Below are positions 16,714 through 24,713 of a DNA stretch of 64,000 bases, one piece after another (positions within the stretch are counted from its first letter, which is position 1; the number at the start of each line of letters is the position of its first letter). The notes below the pieces were generated by a model. The model was given only the letters and a program-made list of their open reading frames with translations. It was not told where the DNA came from and did no database searches. The DNA comes from a virus, in IMG/VR virus record IMGVR_UViG_3300024289_000023, positions 35,110-99,109 of that record, one strand, 5' to 3'. A program made the translations under genes and the position numbers.

Positions 16714-16925
16714 TACAACGGATTCTCCTCTGCTTCTTTAATTAATGAACTCACAATATCTTCTGTGCCATCCATTGTTTTGATAGCATACAGAGATGAT
16801 TTCTTATATTTTTTAATTTTCTTATATTGTTTTAAAACTATGTCTATATTATCTAAGTCAATAGTAATTTTGGCATCTTTACCAATTCTATTTTCTTTTC
16901 CTTGACCACCAAATCCTGCGCTCAT
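16713..16925 (-). CDS. Conserved small protein, unknown
   Basis: 70 residues. Gly-rich start (SAGFGGQGKENRIGKDA), then a Lys/Tyr stretch (YKKIKKYKKSSLYAIKTMDG) and an acidic end. Both ends overlap neighbours by ATGA or TAATG, so it is part of the speD operon. No recognised domain. Confidence 0.65.
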   Translation of the reverse strand: MSAGFGGQGKENRIGKDAKITIDLDNIDIVLKQYKKIKKYKKSSLYAIKTMDGTEDIVSSLIKEAEENPL

Positions 16926-17260
16926 TTTTTCTTCTTTTTCTCAGGTTGTTTGTATCCCCAAAGTTTTGGATTGGTTCTACCATATCCAAAATCAATCTTT
17001 TTAACAGCACCTGGACCATACTTGTCATAGTACATATCAAAAAGATTTACTCGTTTAGGGCAACGAGTCAAATCAATATATTCTTCACCATCAACAAGAT
17101 ACCAAATTAAATATGCATCATTGGGTAGAGAAGAATCTTTTGCTTTTTCTACAGTAGTTTTTTCTAAAATAATTTCGCATCCATATTCATATGGCAGAAC
17201 TTTATTAATCTTAGTCTTATTTTCTGCCATTTTACTTTTTTCTCCTACCGCTGTACTCAT
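16922..17260 (-). CDS. Conserved cyanophage protein, unknown
   Basis: 112 residues from ATG at 17260 (MSTAVGEKSK), chosen because it overlaps the upstream stop as ATGA. It contains DAYLIWYLVDGEEYIDLTRC and FGYGRTNPKLWGY and ends in a Lys run (KKKKK). No catalytic motif seen. Same operon as speD. Confidence 0.7.
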   Translation of the reverse strand: MSTAVGEKSKMAENKTKINKVLPYEYGCEIILEKTTVEKAKDSSLPNDAYLIWYLVDGEEYIDLTRCPKRVNLFDMYYDKYGPGAVKKIDFGYGRTNPKLWGYKQPEKKKKK

Positions 17261-17832
17261 GAACGACCCCCCCATTGAATATCGGAGTAGGCTTCGGAAA
17301 CAATTTCTTTAGTTATTTTATATTTAGTTTCAAGTCTTTTATCTTTTGTTAGAACTAAAACTTCCGCTTCTTTAGGATGAAGTCCCTCCAAAATATTAAT
17401 GAACATGGTTTCTCTACGAAGAGAACTTAGTGTATCATTGCCACCTTTTACAAAGTTATAGAACATATGATACTCTCTTCGGATAGAAGACTTCCCTTGG
17501 TCCATAGATCCAAGAGAATTGGAGTCTAACTCATCCATTTTAGAAACTGCATCATTAATTTTTCCACTTAGAGTTCCACTGTAAGAGGTTTGTTCTCCAG
17601 TGCTTGCATATGGAACATCACCTTCAGGAAGCAGTGAAATCACAGTATCATCAAAATTCCAAATAAAAATTGCTTTTAGGGAATCATGTTCATAAGTTTT
17701 AAGAACTTCCACTTTCTTTGCATTACTTCTTTGCTTTGATGTAAGCTCTAAAATCTCAAATATAAAAGGATTTGTGGGAAGAGTTTCAATCGGTTTTTCA
17801 GTCGTCGCTTTCTTCGTCTTCGTCGTAGTCAT
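17257..17832 (-). CDS. Conserved T4-like cyanophage protein (DUF6433-like)
   Basis: About 191 residues from ATG at 17832. The C-terminal block (SLRRETMFINILEGLHPKEA, VLVLTKDKRLETKYKITKE, ending DIQWGGRS) is a very conserved-looking segment that I associate with the DUF6433 group of cyanophage proteins. No enzyme motif is visible. It overlaps both neighbours, so it is translationally coupled. Confidence 0.75.
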   Translation of the reverse strand: MTTTKTKKATTEKPIETLPTNPFIFEILELTSKQRSNAKKVEVLKTYEHDSLKAIFIWNFDDTVISLLPEGDVPYASTGEQTSYSGTLSGKINDAVSKMDELDSNSLGSMDQGKSSIRREYHMFYNFVKGGNDTLSSLRRETMFINILEGLHPKEAEVLVLTKDKRLETKYKITKEIVSEAYSDIQWGGRS

Positions 17833-18031
17833 AATCGTAATCGTTTTCAAATCGTACAGATACTATTTCGTCAGGAATCACCTGCCCATTTTCATCAAAG
17901 AACTCTGGATGTAAATATGGAGGTTTTGACTCCAACAAATGCCTATAAGTTAACCAACCTATTATACCTCCTACCATAAAAAAGAGCAATGTGAACATTG
18001 TAACGAATGTTATTACATATGCTGTTTCCAT
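17798..18031 (-). CDS. Small membrane protein with acidic tail
   Basis: 77 residues. One N-terminal membrane segment (VITFVTMFTLLFFMVGGIIG) is followed by a soluble part ending DYDYDEDEESDD. A single-pass protein; role unknown. Confidence 0.65.
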   Translation of the reverse strand: METAYVITFVTMFTLLFFMVGGIIGWLTYRHLLESKPPYLHPEFFDENGQVIPDEIVSVRFENDYDYDYDEDEESDD

Positions 18032-18049
18032 TTTTCTTCTCCAGAGAGT

Positions 18050-18256
18050 TTATTTTTTCCTAATATCAAAATGAAATTCTATAAAGAAATGAAACTCTCT
18101 ACGGAAGAGAGAAATCATTTTACCAAACTTCACTTGAAAAGTCTTTGGCGTTGATGATTTTCTCCTCCTATTGCGTAGTAATAATTCAACACCCCTATTA
18201 ATTTGAGGTTCTGACTTATTTAGTTTGCTTCTTTCTCCTTCCTGGTCTTTTGTCAT
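18050..18256 (-). CDS. Small basic protein, unknown
   Basis: 68 residues from ATG at 18256 (MTKDQEGERSKLNKSEPQ), overlapping the end of the upstream gene. It is rich in Arg/Lys (LLLRNRRRKSSTPKTFQVK) and ends with aromatic residues. Coding is supported by tight packing; function unknown. Confidence 0.5.
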   Translation of the reverse strand: MTKDQEGERSKLNKSEPQINRGVELLLRNRRRKSSTPKTFQVKFGKMISLFRREFHFFIEFHFDIRKK

Positions 18257-18575
18257 GATTATATCTCCAGGCATCTTCAAGAATACCGTAAAGGTAATTT
18301 CTTATTTTTCTTGCTTGTGGTTTTGGAATATGTCCATATCCTTCACGAAGTTGTTTATGAATCTCATCTGATCCACCCTCAAGATAATCATCCAAATCCA
18401 TTACAAGATTACTCAGCTCGTGTGCTGTATTACTTTCAATAAATTGTTCAACCTCTACTTTTTTAGTTCCACGAACTTTTAGATAATCATAAAAACTCAA
18501 AACAAATTGACCATTGAAAGCATAATCAATTGCTTTTTCTACATCGTTACAAACTTCGTGAATGGTGTTTTCCAT
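18216..18575 (-). CDS. Conserved cyanophage protein, unknown
   Basis: 119 residues. ATG at 18575 overlaps the glutaredoxin stop as TAATG and is preferred to a start 45 nt upstream. Helical, acidic middle (VEQFIESNTAHELSNLVMDL) and a basic C-terminal end (YGILEDAWRYNHDKRPGRRK). No recognised domain. Confidence 0.7.
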   Translation of the reverse strand: MENTIHEVCNDVEKAIDYAFNGQFVLSFYDYLKVRGTKKVEVEQFIESNTAHELSNLVMDLDDYLEGGSDEIHKQLREGYGHIPKPQARKIRNYLYGILEDAWRYNHDKRPGRRKKQTK

Positions 18576-18811
18576 TAAACTAGATTTTGCTCCTTTAGAT
18601 ATTGAACAGTATCGGTGCATCCACCAATGTGTTGGTCATTTACAATCACTTGAGGAAAGGTAGATCCCTCTCCGAATTCTGAATAAAATTCTTCTCTACT
18701 AAAATCACTATTCAATTTGTAGACTACATGTTGCAGTTGTGCCAACTCTAGCACCTGTTGAACTTTTGTGCAATATGGGCAACCATCTTTTGAATAAACT
18801 GTGAACTTCAT
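18575..18811 (-). CDS. grx: Glutaredoxin
   Basis: 78 residues from ATG at 18811. The redox site CPYC is in SKDGCPYCTKVQQVL, and STFPQVIVNDQHIGGCTD gives the cis-Pro and glutathione-binding GG. It reduces disulfides, in phages usually for ribonucleotide reductase. ATGA overlap with the small gene upstream. Confidence 0.93.
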   Translation of the reverse strand: MKFTVYSKDGCPYCTKVQQVLELAQLQHVVYKLNSDFSREEFYSEFGEGSTFPQVIVNDQHIGGCTDTVQYLKEQNLV

Positions 18812-18939
18812 TTTTTTCTGCAATTTTGTGGAATATTTATAGAAGATTTATTATAAGTCTTTACTGGTGGTCTGTAAAGTCCAGGCCATGTATCACGAAT
18901 AATTTCTGCGAGTTTGTATGGTGTTGTAGAAGTTATCAT
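18808..18939 (-). CDS. Small conserved peptide upstream of glutaredoxin
   Basis: 43 residues, MITSTTPYKLAEIIRDTWPG then LYRPPVKTYN. Both ends overlap neighbours in ATGA fashion, which supports translation. No known domain. Confidence 0.5.
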   Translation of the reverse strand: MITSTTPYKLAEIIRDTWPGLYRPPVKTYNKSSINIPQNCRKK

Positions 18940-19010
18940 AAGTCCTGCATAACAGATAATATAAACATTAGGATTCCAAAAAGTTGGAAGAGAACTAAGA
19001 TGAGAAGCAT
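18936..19010 (-). CDS. Very small hydrophobic peptide
   Basis: 24 residues, almost all one membrane segment (LLILVLFQLFGILMFILSVM). Its stop overlaps the next ATG. Small one-pass peptides like this are usual in cyanophage operons. Weak call. Confidence 0.4.
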   Translation of the reverse strand: MLLILVLFQLFGILMFILSVMQDL

Positions 19011-19564
19011 TTGAGGTTTTCTACTAGGAGTTCTAATTCTTGTAGGGATGCGTCCCATTTTAGGGCATTCGCTCTTGAAGATATAACCCAAATATTATCG
19101 GGGGTATATCCTTTACCAGGAACCTTTTGATCTAAACTAGGATTTCTTGGATCTCTTTTATCATTAGTAGATACAAGAGGTATTCCAAGTAAAGGACAAG
19201 TTTCTGGAATAATAATATCATCTATAGTTATACTAAATGGAATACCCTTTCTTTTTGCCCTATGTTGAGCATTATGAAACATACTATATCTTCTATCGTC
19301 TTTTTTTAATTCACCTTCTGGTTTCTTTTTAGTTTTATTAAAAGCAATAGTAGTTTCTCTCCTAACACACCCACAACTAGTAGTTGAACCATTCATAAGA
19401 CCATATCTCTCGCAAGTTTTTTCTCCACCACATTCACATTTACAAGTTGAATAAACTCTATTCTTCCCACTCTTAAAGACTACTTCTTCTTTCAGGACAG
19501 TAAGTTTTCCAAATTTTTTACCAATCAAAGCACCACAAGGTTTTGATTTATTATTTAAGGGCAT
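18995..19564 (-). CDS. HNH-type (putative homing) endonuclease next to psbD
   Basis: 189 residues. N-terminal zinc-binding-like part: FGKLTVLKEE, CKCECGG and TTSCGCV. C-terminal nuclease-like part: RAKRKGIPFSITIDDI, CPLLGIPL, SLDQKVPGKGYTPDNIWVIS and SRANALKWDA, the form seen in phage HNH endonucleases. It sits directly behind the psbD terminator and has its own TATAAATA late promoter 26 nt before the ATG. A free-standing homing enzyme acting on the psbD region is likely but inferred. Confidence 0.75.
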   Translation of the reverse strand: MPLNNKSKPCGALIGKKFGKLTVLKEEVVFKSGKNRVYSTCKCECGGEKTCERYGLMNGSTTSCGCVRRETTIAFNKTKKKPEGELKKDDRRYSMFHNAQHRAKRKGIPFSITIDDIIIPETCPLLGIPLVSTNDKRDPRNPSLDQKVPGKGYTPDNIWVISSRANALKWDASLQELELLVENLKCFSS

Positions 19565-19589
19565 TATCCTAACTTTGAATATCTATTAT

Positions 19590-19597
19590 TATTTATA
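19590..19597 (-). promoter_or_regulatory. T4-type late promoter of the HNH gene
   Basis: Exact TATAAATA, 26 nt before the ATG at 19564. The following bases (ATAATAG, then TATTC) resemble those after the late promoter of the second HNH gene at 61118. Confidence 0.65.
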
Positions 19598-19626
19598 TTT
19601 TATCATACTTTGGGTCTTATGTAAAT

Positions 19627-19653
19627 AAAAAAGACCCCAACAATGAGGTCTTT
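19627..19653 (-). terminator. psbD terminator
   Basis: Minus-strand stem AAAGACC / GGTCTTT followed by a T-run, 5 nt after the psbD stop. Confidence 0.8.
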
Positions 19654-19657
19654 AAAA

Positions 19658-20719
19658 TCAAAGTGCGTTGCCCCGAGGCAAAACTTCCTCTGGAAAAACA
19701 AAATTTTCATGTGGTTGGTCTACGGGAGCCATCCAAGCACGAAGCCCTTCGTTAAGAAGTATATTCTTCGTGTAGAAAGTTTCGTATTCCGGATTGACGG
19801 CTGCTTCAATCTCCTGACTAACAAAGTCGTAAGCACGAAGATTGAGAGCAAGACCGATAATCCCGATAGAAGATGTCCAGAGACCCATGACGGGAACAAA
19901 GAGCATAAAGAAATGTAACCAACGCTTGTTACTAAAAGCAATTCCAAAGATTTGCGACCAGAAACGGTTAGCAGTAACCATTGAATAGGTTTCTTCCTCT
20001 TGTGTTGGTTCGAATGCCTTGAATGTATTTGCTTGATCACTATCTTCAAATAGTGTGTTTTCTACAGTTGCTCCGTGAATAGCACAGAGCAGTGCTCCAC
20101 CCAGTATACCAGCAACACCCATCATATGAAATGGGTTAAGAGTCCAGTTGTGAAAACCCTGAAGGAACAGAAGGAACCTGAAGATAGCAGCAACACCAAA
20201 GGAAGGTGCAAAGAACCAACTGGATTGACCCAGAGGGTACATCAGGAAGACGCTCACAAACACTGCGATGGGACCAGAGAATGCAATTGCGTTGTAAGGA
20301 CGGATGCCTACCAGTCGTGAGATCTCAAACTGGCGAAGCATAAATCCGATCAGACTAAAGGCCCCGTGGAGCGCCACAAAAGTCCATAGTCCCCCAAGTT
20401 GGAACCACCTGACGATATCCCCTTGAGCCTCAGGACCCCAGAGCAGAAGAAGAGAATGACCCATAGAATCTGCTGGAGTACTAACTGCTGCAGTAAGAAA
20501 GTTTGCACCCTCAAGATAGGAACTCGCAAGCCCGTGAGTATACCAACTCGTGACGAAAGTTGTCCCAGTAATCCAACCACCAAGAGCAAGATAAGCAGTG
20601 GGAAAAAGAAGAAGTCCAGACCAGCCAACAAAAACGAAACGGTCTCTTTTAAGCCAGTCATCGAGTACATCAAACCATCCTCGTTGTTGAATAGGTTGTG
20701 AAAGTGTAGAAGAAGTCAT
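19658..20719 (-). CDS. psbD: Photosystem II reaction centre D2 protein
   Basis: 353 residues, full length. Typical D2 blocks are [40 protein letters not shown] (with the His for iron/quinone) and [20 protein letters not shown] near the end. It replaces host D2 during infection to keep photosystem II working. It has its own promoter (20746-20774) and terminator, so it is a monocistronic unit. Confidence 0.98.
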   Translation of the reverse strand: MTSSTLSQPIQQRGWFDVLDDWLKRDRFVFVGWSGLLLFPTAYLALGGWITGTTFVTSWYTHGLASSYLEGANFLTAAVSTPADSMGHSLLLLWGPEAQGDIVRWFQLGGLWTFVALHGAFSLIGFMLRQFEISRLVGIRPYNAIAFSGPIAVFVSVFLMYPLGQSSWFFAPSFGVAAIFRFLLFLQGFHNWTLNPFHMMGVAGILGGALLCAIHGATVENTLFEDSDQANTFKAFEPTQEEETYSMVTANRFWSQIFGIAFSNKRWLHFFMLFVPVMGLWTSSIGIIGLALNLRAYDFVSQEIEAAVNPEYETFYTKNILLNEGLRAWMAPVDQPHENFVFPEEVLPRGNAL

Positions 20720-20740
20720 AACCTCCTTAGTTATTTCTCA

Positions 20741-20774
20741 TATTTATCTTAACATTCCTTAACAAAGTAGTCAA
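20741..20774 (-). promoter_or_regulatory. psbD promoter with overlapping late motif
   Basis: TTGACT (20774-20769), 17-nt spacer, TAAGAT (20751-20746). The last bases of the -10 run into GATAAATA (20748-20741), a T4-late-like motif. The ATG is 22 nt further on, with a good AAGGAGG site. The unit could thus be read by host sigma70 early and by phage late factors later. Confidence 0.65.
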
Positions 20775-20787
20775 TGAGTGTTTGTGC

Positions 20788-20910
20788 TTATCCCCAATAC
20801 ATCTGACCGAGAGTGAATAAGACAAATACAAGAACTGTAAATACCATCATACCTACACCTGCCCAGATGATCCAGGGTTCCATAGGATGATGTTGATTAT
20901 TATGAGACAT
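20788..20910 (-). CDS. Small single-pass membrane protein upstream of psbD
   Basis: 40 residues: a His/Asn-rich start (MSHNNQHHPMEPW), then one membrane segment (IIWAGVGMMVFTVLVFVLF) and a short end. It starts right after the T-run of the terminator that follows the psbA remnant. Small membrane peptides beside photosynthesis genes are common in cyanophages; role unknown. Confidence 0.55.
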   Translation of the reverse strand: MSHNNQHHPMEPWIIWAGVGMMVFTVLVFVLFTLGQMYWG

Positions 20911-20936
20911 AAAAAAAGAGGGTTGTTACACCCTCT
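20911..20936 (-). terminator. Terminator of the psbA 3' remnant
   Basis: Stem AGAGGGT / ACCCTCT with 6-nt loop followed by seven T on the minus strand. It lies 26 nt after the stop of the psbA-like tail, the same arrangement as at the intact psbA. Confidence 0.8.
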
Positions 20937-20961
20937 AATTATATCAGTTATTCAGTTGTTA

Positions 20962-21006
20962 TCAACCAATTGAAGGTGCAGTGAGAGCAACAGGAGTTGC
21001 TTCAGA
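20962..21006 (-). pseudogene. psbA: psbA 3'-end remnant (D1 C-terminal tail)
   Basis: The minus strand encodes [14 protein letters not shown] followed by [15 protein letters not shown] is the D1 C-terminal tail; the intact psbA of this window ends [11 protein letters not shown]. Over the last 36 nt, 31 are identical to that gene. The downstream ACTGAATAA and the terminator are also shared. Upstream the frame meets a stop after about 20 codons, so only the tail is left. Confidence 0.8.
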
Positions 21007-21033
21007 AAACTGAGGATAGGTTTTTATTATTAC

Positions 21034-21061
21034 TTGACTTTTTGATAATTTATGATATAGT
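21034..21061 (+). promoter_or_regulatory. Sigma70-type promoter for the plus-strand gene
   Basis: TTGACT, 16-nt spacer, TATAGT, 42 nt before the ATG at 21104. Confidence 0.6.
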
Positions 21062-21103
21062 TTCTTAGTGGAAACACACATCACACACATTAGGAGAATA
21101 TCT

Positions 21104-21307
21104 ATGACACCTTATGAACTTCGATTTGAAATCTTTAAGCAAGCATATAATATGCTTAATGACCAGTTTAGCATGGAATATGATACTGCTGTTCGTTGGA
21201 ATGAAGATGAGAACAAAAAAGTAGCAATGGATTATCCAGAGTTTCCAACACTTAATCAAGTTCTAGAACAAGCAGAAATCATTAATGATTTTGTAAGTTC
21301 CAAATAA
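21104..21307 (+). CDS. Small acidic protein on the opposite strand, unknown
   Basis: 67 residues (MTPYELRFEIFKQAYNMLND then an acidic part ending in DFVSSK). It has its own promoter, an AGGAG site 8 nt before the ATG and a strong terminator. It is inserted between the psbA remnant and the disordered protein gene. It looks like a single-gene early cassette. No known domain. Confidence 0.75.
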   Translation: MTPYELRFEIFKQAYNMLNDQFSMEYDTAVRWNEDENKKVAMDYPEFPTLNQVLEQAEIINDFVSSK

Positions 21308-21312
21308 AGTTA

Positions 21313-21338
21313 AAGGAGGGTTTTATCCCTCCTTTTTT
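21313..21338. terminator. Bidirectional terminator between converging genes
   Basis: Stem AAGGAGGG / CCCTCCTT with TTTTAT loop and T-run on the plus side. On the minus side an A/T run also follows. It separates the plus gene at 21104 and the minus gene at 21340. Confidence 0.85.
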
Positions 21339-21339
21339 A

Positions 21340-22074
21340 TTATCTTTTGTTTCTATTATAAGTTGCTCTTACAGCATCAAAAGATACTCTATCCTTTTCC
21401 TTTTCATCATCGGGAAGATTTGAATATGATGTATTAGCAAGTTTTGCTCTTCTTTGTTTCTTTTCTGGTGTTTGGTCTGTACTTGTTTTAGCAGTTCTTG
21501 CCCAACCCTGATGAACTGCATCAGCACCTGCTTCTCTTGAAGTTCCACTACCACTTCTTTCACCTCTTCTAATAGCACGAAGGGCAGCGGCAGCAGATGA
21601 ACGATTTGCTGCTCTACCGAAAGAACGCTTATCACCAGATGCTCTACCATATCCATATCTTTTATCTAATGCAGCATCAGATGCTTTCTCATAAGGACTA
21701 TCCTCTCTTTCTATAATATTGTCTCTCCACTCTTCACTCATATTCACCATAATTGCTTCTGCTGCTTGTTGAGTATCAGCATATCCTTCATCAAGTAAGT
21801 GTGAAAGAATTAGATCGTAAACATCTACTTCTTCTTTTGCTAAATCAGAATCGACACGAACATTTGAACCTGTTCTTACATTTCTTCTTGCTGCTGCCTG
21901 ATGAGCGCGGCGTCTTGCCATCCAAGCACCACTTATACCACCACTATCTACATCTTGTGCATCTCTCTTTCTTAACATTCCTTTGACTTTTCTATCAGAG
22001 ATTTCATCCAGTTGCTGATTTTCAACAACTTCCATATATGCTTCTTGAAGATTGCGAAGTTCTTGTGCGTCCAT
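21340..22074 (-). CDS. Disordered cyanophage protein, probably structural
   Basis: 244 residues. N-terminal helix MDAQELRNLQEAYMEVVENQ, then a middle block DVYDLILSHLLDEGYADTQQ with AIMVNMSEEWRDNIIE that recurs in several cyanophage proteins. The rest is low-complexity, rich in Arg, Ala, Ser and Lys. A CTAAATA motif 21 nt before the ATG suggests late expression, fitting a virion or head-core protein. The function is not known. Confidence 0.7.
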   Translation of the reverse strand: MDAQELRNLQEAYMEVVENQQLDEISDRKVKGMLRKRDAQDVDSGGISGAWMARRRAHQAAARRNVRTGSNVRVDSDLAKEEVDVYDLILSHLLDEGYADTQQAAEAIMVNMSEEWRDNIIEREDSPYEKASDAALDKRYGYGRASGDKRSFGRAANRSSAAAALRAIRRGERSGSGTSREAGADAVHQGWARTAKTSTDQTPEKKQRRAKLANTSYSNLPDDEKEKDRVSFDAVRATYNRNKR

Positions 22075-22089
22075 TTTTATGAATACTTT

Positions 22090-22452
22090 TTAGTTATTTA
22101 GGTATTCTATCATCTTTTGAAGAGTGCTGATGTTGTCTCCTACAAGACCTAATGCAGTGTTGCAGTTGTTACAGAGAACACCACGAACCTTATTTGTAGA
22201 GTGGCAGTGGTCTATACACTTCTTGGTTAGTTCCACATCACATATTTGGCAGTTCTCATTCTTCATTAGGTCATTATATTGGTCTTCTGTAAGTTTAAAT
22301 CTGCGTCTAGCATATTCGTGAGTCTTATAATATTGCCTACGAACTTCCCGTTCACAATCCTTACACTTTGATTGAACCCCAGAAGGTCTACTACTTCTTT
22401 TAGAGAAACTATCAAGTTCTTTTGTTTCTCCACATCTACTACAAGTTTTCAT
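22090..22452 (-). CDS. Endonuclease VII-type (putative homing) endonuclease next to psbA
   Basis: 120 residues from ATG at 22452. Zinc ligands CSRCGE and CKDCE, then CQIC, IDHCHSTNKVRGVLCNNCN and ALGLVGD, the catalytic block of the recombination endonuclease VII family. It sits directly behind the psbA terminator; free-standing homing enzymes beside psbA are known in cyanophages. A CATAAATA late motif lies 26 nt upstream. Confidence 0.82.
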   Translation of the reverse strand: MKTCSRCGETKELDSFSKRSSRPSGVQSKCKDCEREVRRQYYKTHEYARRRFKLTEDQYNDLMKNENCQICDVELTKKCIDHCHSTNKVRGVLCNNCNTALGLVGDNISTLQKMIEYLNN

Positions 22453-22478
22453 TATGGTATGGAAGTTTGGTATGGAAC

Positions 22479-22486
22479 TATTTATG
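22479..22486 (-). promoter_or_regulatory. Late-type promoter of the endonuclease VII-like gene
   Basis: CATAAATA on the minus strand, 26 nt before the ATG at 22452 and just after a sigma70-like -10 (TATTAT). Confidence 0.5.
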
Positions 22487-22487
22487 A

Positions 22488-22524
22488 ATAATACCATAAA
22501 AAAAGAGACCTGTAAAGGTCTCTT
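22488..22524 (-). terminator. psbA terminator with a promoter inside it
   Basis: Stem AAGAGACC / GGTCTCTT, T-run of seven. The 6-nt loop is TTTACA; with a 17-nt spacer it is followed by TATTAT (22493-22488). So the loop itself can serve as a -35 for the homing endonuclease gene. Confidence 0.8.
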
Positions 22525-22549
22525 CATTCTTATTCAGTTTTTATAAAAC

Positions 22550-23629
22550 TCAACCGATTGCGGGTGCAGTAAGGGCAACAGGAGTGTTGCTAGCAGCAGC
22601 AAGATCCAGAGGGAAATTGTGTGCATTCCTTTCGTGCATCACCTCGAGCCCGAGTCCAGCACGGTTCAGAACATCTGCCCAAGTGTTGAGGACACGACCC
22701 TGTGAATCAATGATGGACTGGTTAAAGTTGAAACCGTTGAGGTTGAATGCCATGGTGCTAACACCAAGAGCAGTGAACCAGATACCAACTACAGGCCATG
22801 CAGCAAGGAAGAAGTGCAGCGAACGTGAGTTATTAAAGGAAGCATATTGGAAAATAAGGCGTCCGAAATAACCGTGAGCAGCAACGATGTTATAGGTCTC
22901 TTCTTCTTGACCAAACTTGTAACCATAGTTCTGTGACTCGTTCTCAGTGGTTTCACGAACCAGTGAGGAAGTAACCAGAGAACCGTGCATAGCACTGAAC
23001 AGAGAACCTCCAAAGACACCAGCCACACCAAGCATGTGGAAGGGGTGCATCAGGATGTTGTGCTCTGCCTGGAACACAAGCATATAGTTGAACGTACCAG
23101 AGATACCCAGAGGCATCGCATCAGAGAAAGAACCTTGACCGAAAGGATACACCAGGAACACAGCAGAAGCAGCAGCCACAGGTGCAGAGTAAGCAACACA
23201 GATCCAAGGACGCATACCAAGACGGTATGAAAGTTCCCATTCACGACCCATGTAAGCGTAGATACCGATAAGGAAGTGGAACACTACAAGTTGGAAAGGA
23301 CCACCGTTGTAAAGCCACTCATCAAGCGAAGCAGCTTCCCAGATGGGATAAAAGTGCAGTCCAATCGCGTTGGACGAAGGAATAACAGCACCAGAGATGA
23401 TGTTGTTTCCGTACATGAGTGAACCAGCAACGGGTTCACGGATACCATCAATGTCCACTGGGGGAGCACCGATGAATGCGATGATGAAACAAGTCGTAGC
23501 AGCAAGCAGGCAAGGAATCATGAGGACTCCGAACCAACCGACATAAAGACGATTATCGGTTGATGTGACCCAGTTGCAGAATTGTTCCCAAGTATTCGAT
23601 TGTCGTTGACGTGAAATTGTAGCAGTCAT
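22550..23629 (-). CDS. psbA: Photosystem II reaction centre D1 protein
   Basis: 359 residues, intact and without intron. [18 protein letters not shown] carries Glu at position 130, the residue of the high-light D1:2 form. The C-terminal [14 protein letters not shown] holds the manganese ligands, and the processed tail ends [11 protein letters not shown]. It replaces the fast-turning host D1. A consensus promoter lies upstream with a leader of about 160 nt and a terminator after the stop, so it is monocistronic. Confidence 0.99.
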   Translation of the reverse strand: MTATISRQRQSNTWEQFCNWVTSTDNRLYVGWFGVLMIPCLLAATTCFIIAFIGAPPVDIDGIREPVAGSLMYGNNIISGAVIPSSNAIGLHFYPIWEAASLDEWLYNGGPFQLVVFHFLIGIYAYMGREWELSYRLGMRPWICVAYSAPVAAASAVFLVYPFGQGSFSDAMPLGISGTFNYMLVFQAEHNILMHPFHMLGVAGVFGGSLFSAMHGSLVTSSLVRETTENESQNYGYKFGQEEETYNIVAAHGYFGRLIFQYASFNNSRSLHFFLAAWPVVGIWFTALGVSTMAFNLNGFNFNQSIIDSQGRVLNTWADVLNRAGLGLEVMHERNAHNFPLDLAAASNTPVALTAPAIG

Positions 23630-23680
23630 TGTTTTAAGCAGTTAGTAAGACCATCAGGGAAATGGTGGAGATACTATGCT

Positions 23681-23785
23681 CCCCGCACCCTTAGCGGGGA
23701 TATGAGAGACGTAATTTATACACCCATAGGTCTCGGTTATCGGGTGTCTAACAATGTTAAGGGAACGTTGCGTTCCGTAACATTT
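23681..23785 (-). other. Structured psbA leader
   Basis: Two inverted repeats lie in the 5' untranslated region: CCCCGC / GCGGGG (23681-23699), and the imperfect GTTA..GGAACG / CGTTCC..TTAAC (about 23755-23785) right after the transcription start. They could affect mRNA stability or translation. No protein is encoded here. Confidence 0.5.
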
Positions 23786-23797
23786 GTTTACCTATTT

Positions 23798-23826
23798 ATC
23801 ATACTACGGTTTGCCGCCTGTGTCAA
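23798..23826 (-). promoter_or_regulatory. psbA promoter
   Basis: TTGACA (23826-23821), 17-nt spacer, TATGAT (23803-23798): near-perfect sigma70. The -10 runs into GATAAATA (23800-23793), a late-like motif. Transcription would start near 23790. Confidence 0.85.
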
Positions 23827-23853
23827 CCCCCCTCCCCAAATGGGGACACTCTC

Positions 23854-23860
23854 CTAAATA
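23854..23860 (+). promoter_or_regulatory. Late-type motif CTAAATA for the exported-protein operon
   Basis: CTAAATA on the plus strand, 29 nt before the ATG at 23890. It is back to back with the psbA promoter. Confidence 0.5.
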
Positions 23861-23889
23861 CTCATAGTGTTTATCACAACAATAAGAAA

Positions 23890-24351
23890 ATGAAAAGACT
23901 TCTATTAGCCTTTTCGTTATTCTTCGCAATCCCAGTTAATGCTGCTGAAATTACATCAAAAATCACTGATTCCGTTCAATTGAAAGTTGATGGTGCCGCA
24001 GTTCAATCAACTCGAATTGGTGCTTCCTATTCGGCGTCAGGAACCAATATCCAAGCAACATCCTTTGGAGGTGTTGGTGGTGCTGGAACCTATGACATTA
24101 ATACTCCAGGTCAAGCATTTACTTTCTCTGAAAGTTTCAATGCTGCTGATACTCCAGTTAATACTCAAACAGTTACTAACGGTGTTATTGGAACACCAAA
24201 TCTCTACGGAGATAGTGTAACTCAAGTTGGTGGTGAGAAAGGAACTCTTGCAGGTACTCTTTCACCAACTGGTGTTCCTACTGTTACTGCTGGTGGTGCT
24301 GGAACAAGTGCTACTGCTCAAAGGTCCATTGAACTGAGTGTATTCAAATGA
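23890..24351 (+). CDS. Exported protein, first of a paralogous pair
   Basis: 153 residues. Signal peptide KRLLLAFSLFFAIPVNAA, then a beta-rich, Gly/Thr-rich mature part. SYSASGTNIQATSFGG and YDINTPGQAFTFSESF have matches in the next gene, so the two are paralogues. The ATGA overlap with that gene shows coupling. Late-type promoter upstream. Function unknown; an exported or virion-surface protein is possible. Confidence 0.75.
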   Translation: MKRLLLAFSLFFAIPVNAAEITSKITDSVQLKVDGAAVQSTRIGASYSASGTNIQATSFGGVGGAGTYDINTPGQAFTFSESFNAADTPVNTQTVTNGVIGTPNLYGDSVTQVGGEKGTLAGTLSPTGVPTVTAGGAGTSATAQRSIELSVFK

Positions 24352-24713
24352 GACATTTAACTCCCGTTTTGCTTTTAGCAACGGGAGTCATTTGTACTCC
24401 CGTTTATGCTGAGAGCGTTGTGCCTAATTTTACTAGAGGCACAATCAATGCAACAACAGAATCTACAACAAGAATTGTAGAAGCAATCCGCCAAGTTGAA
24501 TATACAACTGGTGAATCTTATACTGTAACTGGTACGAACATCAACATTCCTGGAAATCCTACTAAGGATACAAATTATAGTATTACAACTCCTGGTGCTC
24601 CATTCCAGTTCAGTGAAACCTATCTCGGACCTGGAGTGGCAAAAGAAACATGGATAGATCGCACCACAGAAACTCAATCAACTACTACATCAATCTCTGT
24701 CTTTACGCAATAA
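24348..24713 (+). CDS. Exported protein, second of a paralogous pair
   Basis: 121 residues with signal peptide (LTPVLLLATGVICTPVYAES). SYTVTGTNINIPGNPTKD and YSITTPGAPFQFSETY repeat the pattern of the gene before. The mature part is Thr-rich and beta-like. Unknown function. Confidence 0.75.
   Translation: MRHLTPVLLLATGVICTPVYAESVVPNFTRGTINATTESTTRIVEAIRQVEYTTGESYTVTGTNINIPGNPTKDTNYSITTPGAPFQFSETYLGPGVAKETWIDRTTETQSTTTSISVFTQ

Noticed and set aside
18812-18823. TTG start adding four residues to glutaredoxin
   Set aside because: ATG at 18811 overlaps the upstream stop as ATGA and matches the usual family start.
22550-23629. Group I intron in psbA, known in some cyanophages
   Set aside because: The D1 frame is continuous over 359 codons; only the free-standing endonuclease is present downstream.
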